Origin: Nocardioides sp. W7
GTDB taxonomy: Bacteria > Actinomycetota > Actinomycetes > Propionibacteriales > Nocardioidaceae
Assembly: GCF_022919075.1 (NCBI RefSeq)
Contig: NZ_CP095078.1
Span: 1,240,001-1,304,000, forward strand
Direction: 5' to 3'
DNA length: 64,000 bases
Shown: positions 25,837 to 34,700 of the stretch, in pieces
How positions within the stretch are numbered: the stretch's first letter is position 1
Layout of the letters: each line of letters starts with the position of its first letter
The notes under the pieces: model-generated
What the model was told of the DNA's origin: nothing
Seen by the model: the letters and a program-made list of their open reading frames with translations, nothing else
Databases searched by the model: none
Translations under genes and position numbers: made by a program

Positions 25837-27308
25837 AAACTCACCGAGCTGCGTGCCCGCGCCGCAGCCGCCCCGGCCCGCCGACCGAAGAACGACCCCT
25901 CACCCAGCTGCGTGCCGGAGCAGTACCCCTTGCCGTCCTGGGCCAGGTTCGAGGCGCAGGCGCCGGCGGCGTAGAGGCCGGCGACGACGGAGCCGTCGGG
26001 GCGCTGGACCTGGCCGTCGACCGTGACCCGGAGGCCGCCGAGGGTGAAGCCGGCGTAGATCGCCTTGCCCAGTCGCAGGTCGAAGACCGCCCACGGGCCG
26101 GTGGTCTGCGGGGCGAGCCACTCGGCGCCCTTGTGGAAGTCGGGGTCCTCGCCGCGGGCGGCGTACTCGTTGTAGCGCTCCAGCGTCTTGGCGACCGAGC
26201 CCGCGGGCAGCGACAGCGCGTCCTCGAGCTCGTCGATCGTCTCGTAGCCGTCGATCAGCGGCACCAGGGGGAACTTGGGGTACTCCACGTGCTCGCTGTC
26301 GACGATGAGGTACGCCGTCGAGTCGGTCTGCTCCATCACGAACTGCGAGGTGCGGGAGTGGTAGCTGTCCTCGGCCACGAACCGCTCGCCCTCGGCGTTC
26401 ACGACGATCCCGGTGATCAGGGCGGACGGCGGGTAGATGGGCGCGGTGATGAACGGCTCGTCCATGTGCTTGAGCTCCCCGCCGACGGACGCGCCGAGCC
26501 GGATCCCGAGTCCGTCGTCGTACGTCGAGCCCAGCGTCCACGGGTTCTCGGCCAGCCGTGGGGTGTGCTCGGCGACCATGTCGGCGTTCATCACGAAGCC
26601 GCCGGCGGCGATGATCACCGACGGTGCGCGCACGAGCCCGGTGTCGTCGAACGACTTCCACGCGAGGCCGGCCACGGCACCGGCCTCGTCCACGACGAGG
26701 TTCGTCGCCCCGGTCTCGTAGCGGACCTCGACGCCGGCCTCCTCGACCCGGTCGCGGAGCAGGTCCATGACCATCCTGGTGCCCTCGGTGTCGCCCGGCA
26801 CCGGCACCTTGTGGCCGCGCGGCGCGGGCACCGCCTGCTCCTTGAACGGCCAGACCTTCTCGTTGCCGGTGTACATCAGCCCCTCGGTGCCGGGCTGGAT
26901 CACTGCCTTCTCGGGGTAGTAGGACCGCTCGAACTCGAAGCCGAGCGCCTCCAGCCAGTCGCAGTGCTCGACCGAGCCCTCGCAGTAGGCGCGGATCTTG
27001 TCGTGCTCGGGCTGCTTGGAGACGGCGACGAGGTACTTGTACATCTCCTCGACCGAGTCCTCCTGGCCGGTCGCGCGCTGCACGACGGTCCCGCCGCCGA
27101 GGTAGAAGTGCCCGCCGGACATGCTCGACGTGCCGCCGTGGACCGCCGCCCTCTCCAGCAGCAGCACCCGCGCGCCGTCGCGGGCCGCCTCGAGTGCGGC
27201 GCAGCCGCCGGCGATGCCGAAGCCGACCACGACGACGTCGTACGACGGGGTGTCGGCGGCCAGCACCGAGGCGGGAAGGATGTCGGGAAGCGCGGTGCCC
27301 TTGCTCAT
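25827..27308 (-). CDS. FAD-binding dehydrogenase, 3-ketosteroid-dehydrogenase/fumarate-reductase type
   Basis: A 493-residue flavoprotein. The FAD-binding motif VVVVGFGIAGGCAALEAAR with LLLERAAVHGGTSSMSGG opens it, and a C-terminal GLYAAGACASNLAQDGKGYCSGTQLGEG closes the FAD fold. The middle contains the substrate-cap domain of the FAD_binding_2 family, which includes 3-ketosteroid delta-1-dehydrogenases. I start it at ATG 27308. The frame is open further upstream, but that region is an intergenic shadow. A KstR-type operator covers its -10 region, and a leaderless transcript is likely (TACCTT seven bases before ATG). A steroid substrate is inference from operator and family. Confidence 0.88.
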   Translation of the reverse strand: MSKGTALPDILPASVLAADTPSYDVVVVGFGIAGGCAALEAARDGARVLLLERAAVHGGTSSMSGGHFYLGGGTVVQRATGQEDSVEEMYKYLVAVSKQPEHDKIRAYCEGSVEHCDWLEALGFEFERSYYPEKAVIQPGTEGLMYTGNEKVWPFKEQAVPAPRGHKVPVPGDTEGTRMVMDLLRDRVEEAGVEVRYETGATNLVVDEAGAVAGLAWKSFDDTGLVRAPSVIIAAGGFVMNADMVAEHTPRLAENPWTLGSTYDDGLGIRLGASVGGELKHMDEPFITAPIYPPSALITGIVVNAEGERFVAEDSYHSRTSQFVMEQTDSTAYLIVDSEHVEYPKFPLVPLIDGYETIDELEDALSLPAGSVAKTLERYNEYAARGEDPDFHKGAEWLAPQTTGPWAVFDLRLGKAIYAGFTLGGLRVTVDGQVQRPDGSVVAGLYAAGACASNLAQDGKGYCSGTQLGEGSFFGRRAGAAAARARSSVSFSA

Positions 27309-27319
27309 GCGGCCAAAGG

Positions 27320-27333
27320 TAGAACAAGTTTCA
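27320..27333. promoter_or_regulatory. KstR-type operator (TnnAACnnGTTnnA)
   Basis: TAGAACAAGTTTCA matches all eight fixed positions of the published mycobacterial KstR palindrome TnnAACnnGTTnnA. It lies in the 46-bp gap between the flavoprotein gene (minus) and the thioredoxin-like gene (plus), overlapping the flavoprotein's presumed -10. KstR is the TetR-family repressor of sterol catabolism. Its gene is not in this window. Confidence 0.6.
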
Positions 27334-27354
27334 GTTTCGTGCGATCCTCCCGGG

Positions 27355-28380
27355 ATGGCGACCCTCGCACTCATCGACGTCGACGGAGCCGAGCACGACC
27401 TGCGCGGGGAGGGGCGGTATGTCGACGCCACCGACCTGGCGGCGGCCACCGGCTGGGACCTCAAGCCGGTCGGCCTGTGCCGGGGCGAGGTCTGCGTCCC
27501 GCTCTTCGGCCGGGTCGTGACGGACCCCGCCGACGACGCCCGCATCGACCTGGCCGTCTGGGCCGAGGCGCTCGGCCTGGTCCTCGCGCACGACCCGGAG
27601 GAGCGGGTCGCCGCGCTCGCGCCGTCCGCGGCCGCGCGGCACCGGGAGGTCGGCGACGGTCGGGCACCGAGCCTGGCGCTGCGCGACGTCGACGGGAACC
27701 CGGTCTCCTTCGACGACCAGTCCGGTCACAAGCGGGTGCTCGTCACCTGGGCGAGCTGGTGCGGCTGCCGGCACGAGCTCGCCGGCTGGCAGCGGCTGCA
27801 GGACGAGCTCGCCGACACCGGCCTGAAGATCTTCTCGGTGGCGCTCGACGCCGACCCCGAGGACAGTCGGCCGTGGATCGAGGCGGCCTCCCCGTCGTAC
27901 CCCGTGGCGGTGGACACCGCCCACGTCACGGCCGAGCGCTACGGCATCACCAACGTCCCCTCCGTGGTGTGGGTCGACGAGGACGACCGCGTCGTGAAGC
28001 CGCCGACGATCGCGCCCGGCGACGACCAGTTCGTGGAGTTCACCAAGATCGGGGCCGAGCGGCACCACGACCTGCTGCGCGCCTGGGTCCGTGACGGCGC
28101 GCTGCCCGCGAGCGCGGCCGGCGAGCTGCCCGAGCGCACCGACGACGAGCAGTTGGCGCTGGCCGAGCGGCGGGTGGCGGCGTACCTCCAACGACGCGGG
28201 CGCACCGACGCGGCGAAGGCCCACCTCGCGGCGGCGCAGGTGCTGGCGCCGTGGGACTGGACCGTACGTCGTGGCGGGATCATGATGACCGGCGGCGACC
28301 CGTTCCTCGGCGAGGAGTTCACCTCGTTCTGGGAGGTCTGGGACGCCTCCGGACGGCCCGGCTACACCCCGACGACCTGA
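27355..28380 (+). CDS. Thioredoxin-fold (TlpA/ResA-like) protein with CGC motif
   Basis: A 341-residue protein. Residues about 1-90 form a distinct N-terminal domain containing GLCRGEVCVPL. Residues about 103-240 are a thioredoxin/redoxin fold with RAPSLALRDVDGNPVSF, then VLVTWASWCGCRHELAGWQ, and the cis-Pro loop ITNVPSVVWVDE. The expected CxxC is replaced by C136-G-C138. A charged C-terminal tail follows. It has no signal peptide, so it is probably cytoplasmic, unlike true ResA/TlpA. Divergent promoters are shared with the flavoprotein across a KstR-type site. ATG 27355 is chosen because it fits the intergenic layout. Confidence 0.8.
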   Translation: MATLALIDVDGAEHDLRGEGRYVDATDLAAATGWDLKPVGLCRGEVCVPLFGRVVTDPADDARIDLAVWAEALGLVLAHDPEERVAALAPSAAARHREVGDGRAPSLALRDVDGNPVSFDDQSGHKRVLVTWASWCGCRHELAGWQRLQDELADTGLKIFSVALDADPEDSRPWIEAASPSYPVAVDTAHVTAERYGITNVPSVVWVDEDDRVVKPPTIAPGDDQFVEFTKIGAERHHDLLRAWVRDGALPASAAGELPERTDDEQLALAERRVAAYLQRRGRTDAAKAHLAAAQVLAPWDWTVRRGGIMMTGGDPFLGEEFTSFWEVWDASGRPGYTPTT

Positions 28381-28405
28381 GGTCCGGTGGCCGCTGCGGC
28401 ACCGA

Positions 28406-28443
28406 TAGACTCACCCCACGTGAACGCCGACACCTGAGGTGAG
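28406..28443 (+). promoter_or_regulatory. Promoter and possible five-codon leaderless upstream ORF of the antiporter
   Basis: TAGACT (28406-28411) is a near-consensus -10. Seven to nine bases later GTG AAC GCC GAC ACC TGA (28420-28437) forms a minimal ORF whose stop overlaps the Shine-Dalgarno GAGGTGAG of the antiporter gene. This may be a leaderless uORF that couples translation. It may also be chance. Confidence 0.35.
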
Positions 28444-29952
28444 ATGACCTTCGACGCCCACCAGCTGGACGCTTTCCTTCTGGTCGGTTCGGGCGTCACC
28501 CTGTTGGCGATCCTGGCTGTTCGGGCCTCGAGTCGTGCCGGCCTGCCGAGCCTGTTGGTCTACCTGCTGATGGGCGTCCTGCTCGGCGAGTCCGGCCTCG
28601 GCATCCACTTCGAGGACGCCGAGCTCGCCCACGCACTCGGCTTCGGCGCTCTCGTGGTGATCCTGGCCGAGGGTGGTCTCACGACGAACTGGCGCGAGAT
28701 CAGGCCGTCGATGCGTCTCGGGGTGGTGCTGGCGACGGTCGGGGTCAGCATCTCGGTGGGCATCGTGGCGCTGGGCGCCCACTACCTGCTCGGGATGAGC
28801 TGGGAGCTCGCGATCCTGCTGGGCGCGGCCACCTCGGCCACGGACGCGGCCGCAGTGTTCTCGGTGCTGCGCGCCGTCCCGCTACCGCGCCGCCTCACCG
28901 GTGTCCTCGAGGCGGAGTCCGGCCTCAACGACGCCCCTGTGGTGGTGCTGGTCGTGCTGGTCTCCTCCGGTGCGGCGGCCGAGGACGGCCCGCTGCTGAT
29001 GTTGGCCCTGATCCTCTTCGAGCTGGTGGCCGGCGTGCTGATCGGCCTGGCCGTCGGCGTGGGCGGGGCCTGGGTGATGCGGCACGCGGCGCTGCCCTCG
29101 TCCGGCCTCTACCCGATCGCCGTGCTCTGCCTGACCGTCCTCGCGTACGGCGCCGGCGCCGCCGTGCACGCCTCCGGCTTCGCCGCCGTGTACGTCGCTG
29201 CCCTGGTCCTCGGCAACTCCGACCTGCCGCACCGGGCGGCGACCCGGTCCTTCTCGGAGGGCATCGCCTGGATCGCCCAGATCGGGCTCTTCGTCATGCT
29301 CGGCCTACTGCTGAGCCCGTCGCGGCTGACCTGGGAGATCGTCGGCCTCGCCCTCGTCGCGGGCCTGCTGCTCACCCTCGTGGCCCGGCCGATCTCGGTG
29401 TTCGTGAGCGCCATCGCCCAGCCGATGCCCTGGCGTGAGCTCGGCTTCATCTCCTGGGCCGGCCTGCGCGGTGCGGTCCCGATCGTCTTCACCATCATCC
29501 CGCTGGCCGATGGCCTCGACGGCGCCGAGAAGCTGTTCGACATCGTCTTCGTGATGGTCGTCATCTACACCCTGCTGACCGGCCCGACCCTCCCGCTCGT
29601 GGCTCGGTTGCTGGGGGTGGCCCAGCGCAACGAGCCACGCGAGCTCGAGCTCGAGGCCGCGCCACTGGAGCGGGTGGCCGCCGACCTGCTCCAGGTGACG
29701 ATCAGCCCGGCGTCGCAGCTGCACGGCGTCGAGGTGGGCGAGCTGCGGCTGCCGCCGGGCGCCTCGGTCTCGATGATCGTCCGCGACGACCAGACCCTGG
29801 TGCCGGAGCTCCGTACCGTCCTGCGCCGCGGCGACGACCTGCTCGTCGTCACCCCCCGACGGCTGCGCTGGAAGACCGAGGAGCGGCTGCGCCAGGTCAG
29901 CCTCGGGGGCCGGCTCGCCCAGTGGCTCCCCGACGAGCACCGAACCGACTAG
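28444..29952 (+). CDS. Potassium/proton antiporter of the CPA1 NhaP2 type
   Basis: A 502-residue membrane protein. About twelve hydrophobic segments occupy residues 8-390, including LAEGGLTTNWREIRPSM and the ion-site region LGAATSATDAAAVFSVLR, with ESGLNDAPVV in the next helix. A cytoplasmic TrkA-C/RCK_C-like domain follows (about 415-480: HGVEVGELRLPPGASVSMIV). This is the architecture of NhaP2/CvrA, which exchanges K+ or Na+ for H+. Its stop codon overlaps the stop of the convergent LytR_C gene by the palindrome CTAG. Confidence 0.92.
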   Translation: MTFDAHQLDAFLLVGSGVTLLAILAVRASSRAGLPSLLVYLLMGVLLGESGLGIHFEDAELAHALGFGALVVILAEGGLTTNWREIRPSMRLGVVLATVGVSISVGIVALGAHYLLGMSWELAILLGAATSATDAAAVFSVLRAVPLPRRLTGVLEAESGLNDAPVVVLVVLVSSGAAAEDGPLLMLALILFELVAGVLIGLAVGVGGAWVMRHAALPSSGLYPIAVLCLTVLAYGAGAAVHASGFAAVYVAALVLGNSDLPHRAATRSFSEGIAWIAQIGLFVMLGLLLSPSRLTWEIVGLALVAGLLLTLVARPISVFVSAIAQPMPWRELGFISWAGLRGAVPIVFTIIPLADGLDGAEKLFDIVFVMVVIYTLLTGPTLPLVARLLGVAQRNEPRELELEAAPLERVAADLLQVTISPASQLHGVEVGELRLPPGASVSMIVRDDQTLVPELRTVLRRGDDLLVVTPRRLRWKTEERLRQVSLGGRLAQWLPDEHRTD

Positions 29953-30479
29953 CCCGCCAGCTCCGGCGGCGGCGGGCTGCAGATCGTGGTGTCGCTCTTG
30001 GCCGCGGCCTTCGGGCGCCCGTTGGCCAGGGCCGTGAACCCGTCGCCGACGACCACGACGACGCCGTCGGCGGTCGTGGGCTCGGACTTGACGACCACGC
30101 CCTTCCCGAGCCAGGACCGCACCAGCCGGACGGCCGGGCTGTCCGGGTCGCCGGTCCAGATCTCGGCCTTCTCGACGCCGGAGCGGCGCGGGGCGTTGCC
30201 CCGGTCGCCGGCGACGAAGCCCTGCTCGACCAGGAGCTTCATGGTGGTGCTGGCGAGACCGTCGCGGGTGCCGGCGTTGAGGACGCTGACGAGCACCTGG
30301 TCGGGGTAGACCGGGTCGCCCTCGGCCAGCTCGAGGCGGGTGCAGGAGGAGTCGAGCTCGACCGTCCCCGGCAGCGGTGCGGTCGTGGCCGACCAGCCCC
30401 AGGCCAGGCCGGCGACGAGCAGGGCGCTCAAGACCGCCAGGGTGGTCGCGGTGCGGGCGGCGGGGGACAGGGGGGACAT
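29949..30479 (-). CDS. LytR C-terminal-domain (LytR_C) membrane-anchored protein
   Basis: A 176-residue protein with one N-terminal membrane segment (residues about 12-30, TLAVLSALLVAGLAWGW). An extracytoplasmic LytR_C domain carries VLVSVLNAGTRDGLASTTMKLL and the later AEIWTGD. The domain is often attached to LytR-CpsA-Psr cell-wall polymer ligases but here stands alone. It ends CSPPPPELAG. It lies 4 nt downstream of the small VapB-named gene, a pairing I recall as widespread in actinobacteria. Confidence 0.85.
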   Translation of the reverse strand: MSPLSPAARTATTLAVLSALLVAGLAWGWSATTAPLPGTVELDSSCTRLELAEGDPVYPDQVLVSVLNAGTRDGLASTTMKLLVEQGFVAGDRGNAPRRSGVEKAEIWTGDPDSPAVRLVRSWLGKGVVVKSEPTTADGVVVVVGDGFTALANGRPKAAAKSDTTICSPPPPELAG

Positions 30480-30483
30480 GGCC

Positions 30484-30780
30484 TCAGGCTCCGACCGGGT
30501 GGACGCGTGCGTGCAGGACGTTGCGCTGGTGCAGGGCCGCGCGCAGGGCGCGGTGCAGCCCGTCCTCGAGGTAGTACTCCCCGCGCCACTCCACGACGTG
30601 GGCGAACAGGTCGCCGTAGAACGTGGAGTCCTCGTCCAGCAGGGCGGCCAGCTGGAGGGTGTCCTTGGTGGTGACCAGCTCGTCGAGCCGCACCTGCCGG
30701 GGCGGCACCGCCGCCCAGGCCCGGGAGGACAGCCCGTGGTCGGGATACGGGCGCCCGTCGCCGATGCGCTTGAAGATCAC
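30484..30780 (-). CDS. Conserved small actinobacterial protein (often named VapB-family antitoxin)
   Basis: A 98-residue protein beginning MIFKRIGDGRPYPDHGLSS, with QVRLDELVTTKDTLQLAALL and FYGDLFAHVVEWRGEYYLED. The sequence type is highly conserved in streptomycetes and relatives and is routinely labelled VapB-like. No ribbon-helix-helix signature is clear and no PIN toxin is adjacent, so I treat the antitoxin name as doubtful. It shares an operon with the LytR_C gene. Function is unknown. Confidence 0.85.
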   Translation of the reverse strand: MIFKRIGDGRPYPDHGLSSRAWAAVPPRQVRLDELVTTKDTLQLAALLDEDSTFYGDLFAHVVEWRGEYYLEDGLHRALRAALHQRNVLHARVHPVGA

Positions 30781-30821
30781 ACGGCTCAGTCTAACGATGC
30801 CCGGTCGGGGCGGCCGCGGGC

Positions 30822-30857
30822 CGCGGCATCGTCACGAGGGGGGCGGACGATGCCGCG
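30822..30857. terminator. 12-bp-stem hairpin between small genes
   Basis: CGCGGCATCGTC (30822-30833) and its exact complement (30846-30857) enclose a 12-nt loop. It separates the small 61-codon gene from the VapB-named gene, both on the minus strand. It may terminate the former. No T-run follows. Confidence 0.5.
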
Positions 30858-30902
30858 ACCCGCGAGCAGATGCGACGGCGGATGCCTGCCCGGGCTCGGC
30901 GA

Positions 30903-31088
30903 TCAGGCCGTCCAGCGCAGCGAGTCGGAGACCAGGTCGGCGAGTGCGTTCACGCCGTAGAGGTCATCGCGCTCCTCCATCAGCTTGGCCAGGGCCTGGG
31001 AGTGGCGGGTGCGCTGCTCGTTGCGGTGGTCGCTGAAGCGGGCGAGCTCAAGGTCGACGGTGACCTCGGTCGTGGTGGGGTTCTCCAT
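30903..31088 (-). CDS. Small hypothetical protein (61 aa)
   Basis: The ORF has a well-placed Shine-Dalgarno (GGAGG, five bases before ATG 31088). The product is charged and soluble, with segments VDLELARFSDHRNEQRTRHS and KLMEERDDLYGVNALADL that look helical. No Cys or membrane segment is present. I know no family. Confidence rests on the ribosome site, the sensible amino-acid composition and the terminator-like hairpin after it. Confidence 0.5.
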   Translation of the reverse strand: MENPTTTEVTVDLELARFSDHRNEQRTRHSQALAKLMEERDDLYGVNALADLVSDSLRWTA

Positions 31089-31219
31089 CTCGGCCTCCAG
31101 GTGTGTGATCGGGTGTGGATCGTTCCAAGTGGTGCCCCCAGGGTGCGGGGCCTGGGTGAGCGGGGGATTGATGGGCGGTTACAGGTGTGTTCCGAAAAAC
31201 GTGATCCTCACCACGCGAC

Positions 31220-31237
31220 GAGAACATGTTCTAGATT
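31220..31237 (+). promoter_or_regulatory. Second KstR-type palindrome overlapping the -10 of the SnoaL-like gene
   Basis: AGAACATGTTCT (31221-31232) is a perfect 12-bp palindrome. In the TnnAACnnGTTnnA frame it differs from the KstR consensus only at the first base (G for T). TAGATT (31232-31237) is a near-ideal -10 and places the transcription start at 31244, the first base of the GTG start codon. A bound repressor would block this leaderless promoter. Confidence 0.55.
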
Positions 31238-31243
31238 CGAGCC

Positions 31244-31693
31244 GTGGACGACATCACCGCGATCTCTCAGCTGAAGTACCGCTACCTCCGGGCGCTGGAC
31301 ACCAAGCAGTGGGACGACTTCGAAGCCTGCTTCCAGCCCGACGCCACCGGCGACTACAACGGCCTGGTCTTCGACGACCGGGCGTCCTTGGTCGGCTATA
31401 TGCGCGACAACCTCGGCGAGGGCATGCTCACCCTCCATCAGGCCCATCACCCGGAGATCGCCGTCGACGGCGACGTCGCCACCGGGCGCTGGTACCTCCA
31501 GGACAAGGTGATCGTCGAGGCCTTCAAGTTCATGCTCGAGGGCGCCGCGTTCTACGAGGACCGCTACGTCCGCACCGGCGAGGGCTGGCGCATCGCCCAC
31601 ACCGGCTACCGGCGCACCTACGAGATGACCTACGACCTCAGCGATATGCCGGGCGTGAAGATCAGCGGGCCCGGGGTGCACACCCACGCGTGA
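31244..31693 (+). CDS. SnoaL-like/NTF2-fold protein
   Basis: A 149-residue cone-shaped NTF2-superfamily protein. ISQLKYRYLRALDTKQWDDFEACF is the family's typical opening, followed by LHQAHHPEIAVDGDVATGRWYLQD and AFYEDRYVRTGEGWRIAHTGYRR. The fold covers ketosteroid isomerases, dehydratases and cyclases. The leaderless promoter is covered by a KstR-type palindrome, which suggests a role in steroid or other polycyclic catabolism. The catalytic activity is not evident. It converges with eccC. Confidence 0.85.
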   Translation: MDDITAISQLKYRYLRALDTKQWDDFEACFQPDATGDYNGLVFDDRASLVGYMRDNLGEGMLTLHQAHHPEIAVDGDVATGRWYLQDKVIVEAFKFMLEGAAFYEDRYVRTGEGWRIAHTGYRRTYEMTYDLSDMPGVKISGPGVHTHA

Positions 31694-31702
31694 GGCCCGC
31701 GG

Positions 31703-34700
31703 TCACGGAGTCGGGTCGGTCCAGGCGGTCTGGACGACCTCGATGCCACGCTCGCGGGTGACCAGCCGGCCCCGACCCGGCGGCGCCGGCACCGGGCGCA
31801 GGTTGCCGATCAGCGGCCCCTCCTCGGGCGGGCCCGAGAGCAGCAGGCCCGGCGCCGCGAGGTCGCGCAGGGACTGGACGACCGGGTCGTGGAGCGCGCG
31901 GGACGCGCCCCCGGTACGCCGGGCGAGCGCGAGGTGGAGGCCGGTGTCCCGGCCCTGGGCCAGCAGTGGCTGCAGCGCGTGCACCGGTGAGGCGTGCTGG
32001 GTGGCGACCAGGTCGTAGTCGTCGACCACGACGAACACCTCGGCGCCGGACCACCACGAGCGGTGCCGCAGCTGGCCGGACGTCACGTCGGGTCCGGGCA
32101 GCCGGTCGTGGAGGTACGACGCGAGGTCCTGCAGCGCCGGCCCGGCCTGGGCGGCCGAGGTCAGGTAGTCCAGCAGGTACTCCTCGCCCACCTCGCCCAG
32201 CAGTGAGCGGCGGTAGTCGACGACGACCAGCTGCGCCTGCTTCGGCGTGCGCGTGCGCATCACCTCCCGGACGTGGCTGCGCAGCACCGAGCTCTTGCCG
32301 GACCCCCCGTCGCCGAGGACCCAGAGGTGCGGGGCGGTGTCGGGGTCGAGCCACACCGGTGCCAGCTCCCGCTCGTCGACGCCGAGCAGCAGCCGACCGT
32401 CCGCCCGGTCCGGCCTACCCGCCCGGTCGTCGCCCGTCGGCACGCCCGCGAGCTCCCGCACCCGGTCGAGGTCGATCCGCTCCGGCAGCAGCCGCAGCTT
32501 CGGCCCGTCGGGTCCCCGCCAGGCCTCGCGCACCCGGGCGACGAGGTCGTCGACGCCGGCGCCGAGCGAGTCGGTCTCGGCGACGCCGTCGATGCGTGGC
32601 AGTCCCGTCAGGACGTGCAGCGGACCGGCGACGAGTCCGCGACCGGGCCGGCCGGCGGGGACCAGGGCCGCTGCCCGGCGGTCCACCTCGGAGTCCTGGG
32701 CCTCGCCCAGGCGCAGCTCGAGGCGGGTCCCGAAGACGTCGCGCATCGTGGCCCGGAAGTCCGCCCAGCGGGACGCGCCGGAAACCACGTGGAGACCGAA
32801 GGCCAGGCCGCGCGTGGCCAGCTGCTGGACCTGGGTCTCGAGGTCGTCGAAGTCGGCCCGCAGGGTGCTCCACCCGTCGACGACGAGGAACACGTCGCCC
32901 CAACCGTCGTCGGGGCCGTCGTCGAGCCGGCTCTCCCTTCGACGGGTCCGGTAGGTCTCGATCGAGTCGATCCCCTGGTCGCGGAAGTACGCCTCGCGAC
33001 GGTCCACGACGCCCTGCACCTCGGCCAGGACCCGGCGTACGACGTCCGGCTCGGCGCGCGTGCCGACGCCGGCGACGTGCGGCAGCCTCGTCAGGGGCGC
33101 GAAGGTGCCGCCGCCGAAGTCGAGGACGAAGAACTGCGCCTCCAGCGGGGTCGTGGTGAGCGACGTGCTCGTGACGATCGTGCGCAGCAGGGTGCTCTTG
33201 CCGCTGCGCGGTCCGCCGACGACCGCGACGTGCCCGGCCGCGCCGCCGAGGTCGATGTCGAGGACGTCGCGGCGCTGCTCGCGCGGCCGGTCGACGACGC
33301 CGAGGGGCACCCTGAGCCCGCCGCGCCGCCGCCACCGGCGTGAGATCAGGCCGAGGTCGGGGTCGGGAGCCAGGTCGCCCAGCAGGCGGTCCAGCGGTTC
33401 GGGTACGTCGAGCGGCGGCAGCCAGACCTGGTGGGCGGCGGGACCGCGGCCCACCATCGCCGCCACCGCGGCGTCGAGGAGCGAGACCTGCTCGACCTGC
33501 TCCGGAGCGAGCCGTTCCGGCTCGGGGACGCCGAGCGTCGGCACCTCGGCGATCGTGAACGGGAGGATGCCGGGAACGGGGACGCGGTCATCGGGTCCCC
33601 GCCGCCGGAGCCCGGGAGCCGGACCCGAGACATAGGCCGACTGGAAGCGCACCATCGTGGTCGGGTCGGATCTGAGGTAGCCGACCCCGGGGACGGACGG
33701 CAGCTCGTAGGCGTCGGGGACGCCGAGCACCACCCGCGACTCCTGGGCGCTGAAGGTGCGCAGCCCGACCCGGTAGGACAGATGGGACTCCAGCCCGCGC
33801 AGCCGACCCTCCTCCAGCCGCTGGGAGGCGAGCAGGAGGTGCAGGCCGAGCGAGCGGCCCAGCCGGCCGATCGCGACGAACAGGTCGACGAGCTCGGGCT
33901 TGGCGGACAGCAGCTCGGAGAACTCGTCGACCACGATGAACAGCGACGGGAGCGGGGCGAGGTCCGCGCCGTCGGTCCGGGCCCGCTCGTAGTCGCGCAC
34001 GGACGCGAGGTTCCCGGCCGCCCGGAGCAGCTCCTGACGGCGCACCAGCTCGCCGGAGAGGGCGTCCTGCATGCGGTCGACGAGGGTGAGCTCCTGGGCG
34101 AGGTTCGTGATCACGGCCGAGACGTGCGGCAGCCGCGCCATGCCGGCGAAGGTCGCACCGCCCTTGAAGTCGACCAGGACCAGGTTGAGCTGGTCGGGGG
34201 AGTGGGTCATCGTCAGCCCCAGCACCAGGGTGCGCAGGAACTCCGACTTGCCCGAGCCGGTCGCGCCGATCACCAGGCCATGCGGACCCATGCCCTGCTG
34301 GGCGGACTCCTTGAGGTCGAGGTGGACGACCGAGCCGTCCGCACCGAGACCGATCGGCACCCGCAGCCGGTCGCGGACCGGGCGCTCCCGCCAGGCCGCA
34401 GTCGGGTCGAACCGCTGGACGTCGCCGAGGGCGAGCAGCTCCAGCAGGTCGGCCGGGCCGGTCGCCGCGCCGGAGCGCCCGTCGCCGGCGGCGAGCTGGG
34501 CCGCGGTGCGCAGTGGGGCCAGCCGGCGCGCGAACGCCTCGGCGGTCGCGAGGTCGCACTGGTCGGCACGGGCCCGGACCGGCTCCTCGCGCATCCGGAT
34601 CGCCGTGAGCCGGGGCCGGTCGTCGTACCGGTCGCCGTCCTCGAGCAGGAGCCGGACCCCGGTCGCGTCTCCGGGAGCGTCCCCCCGGGTCGGCAGGTCC

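Noticed and set aside
29949..29952. Possible fusion or frameshift where the antiporter and LytR_C genes overlap
   Set aside because: They are convergent, and the overlap is just shared stop codons within the palindrome CTAG.
30484..30780. Toxin-antitoxin module suggested by a VapB-like small protein
   Set aside because: No PIN-domain toxin is adjacent. The downstream partner is a LytR_C wall-related protein.
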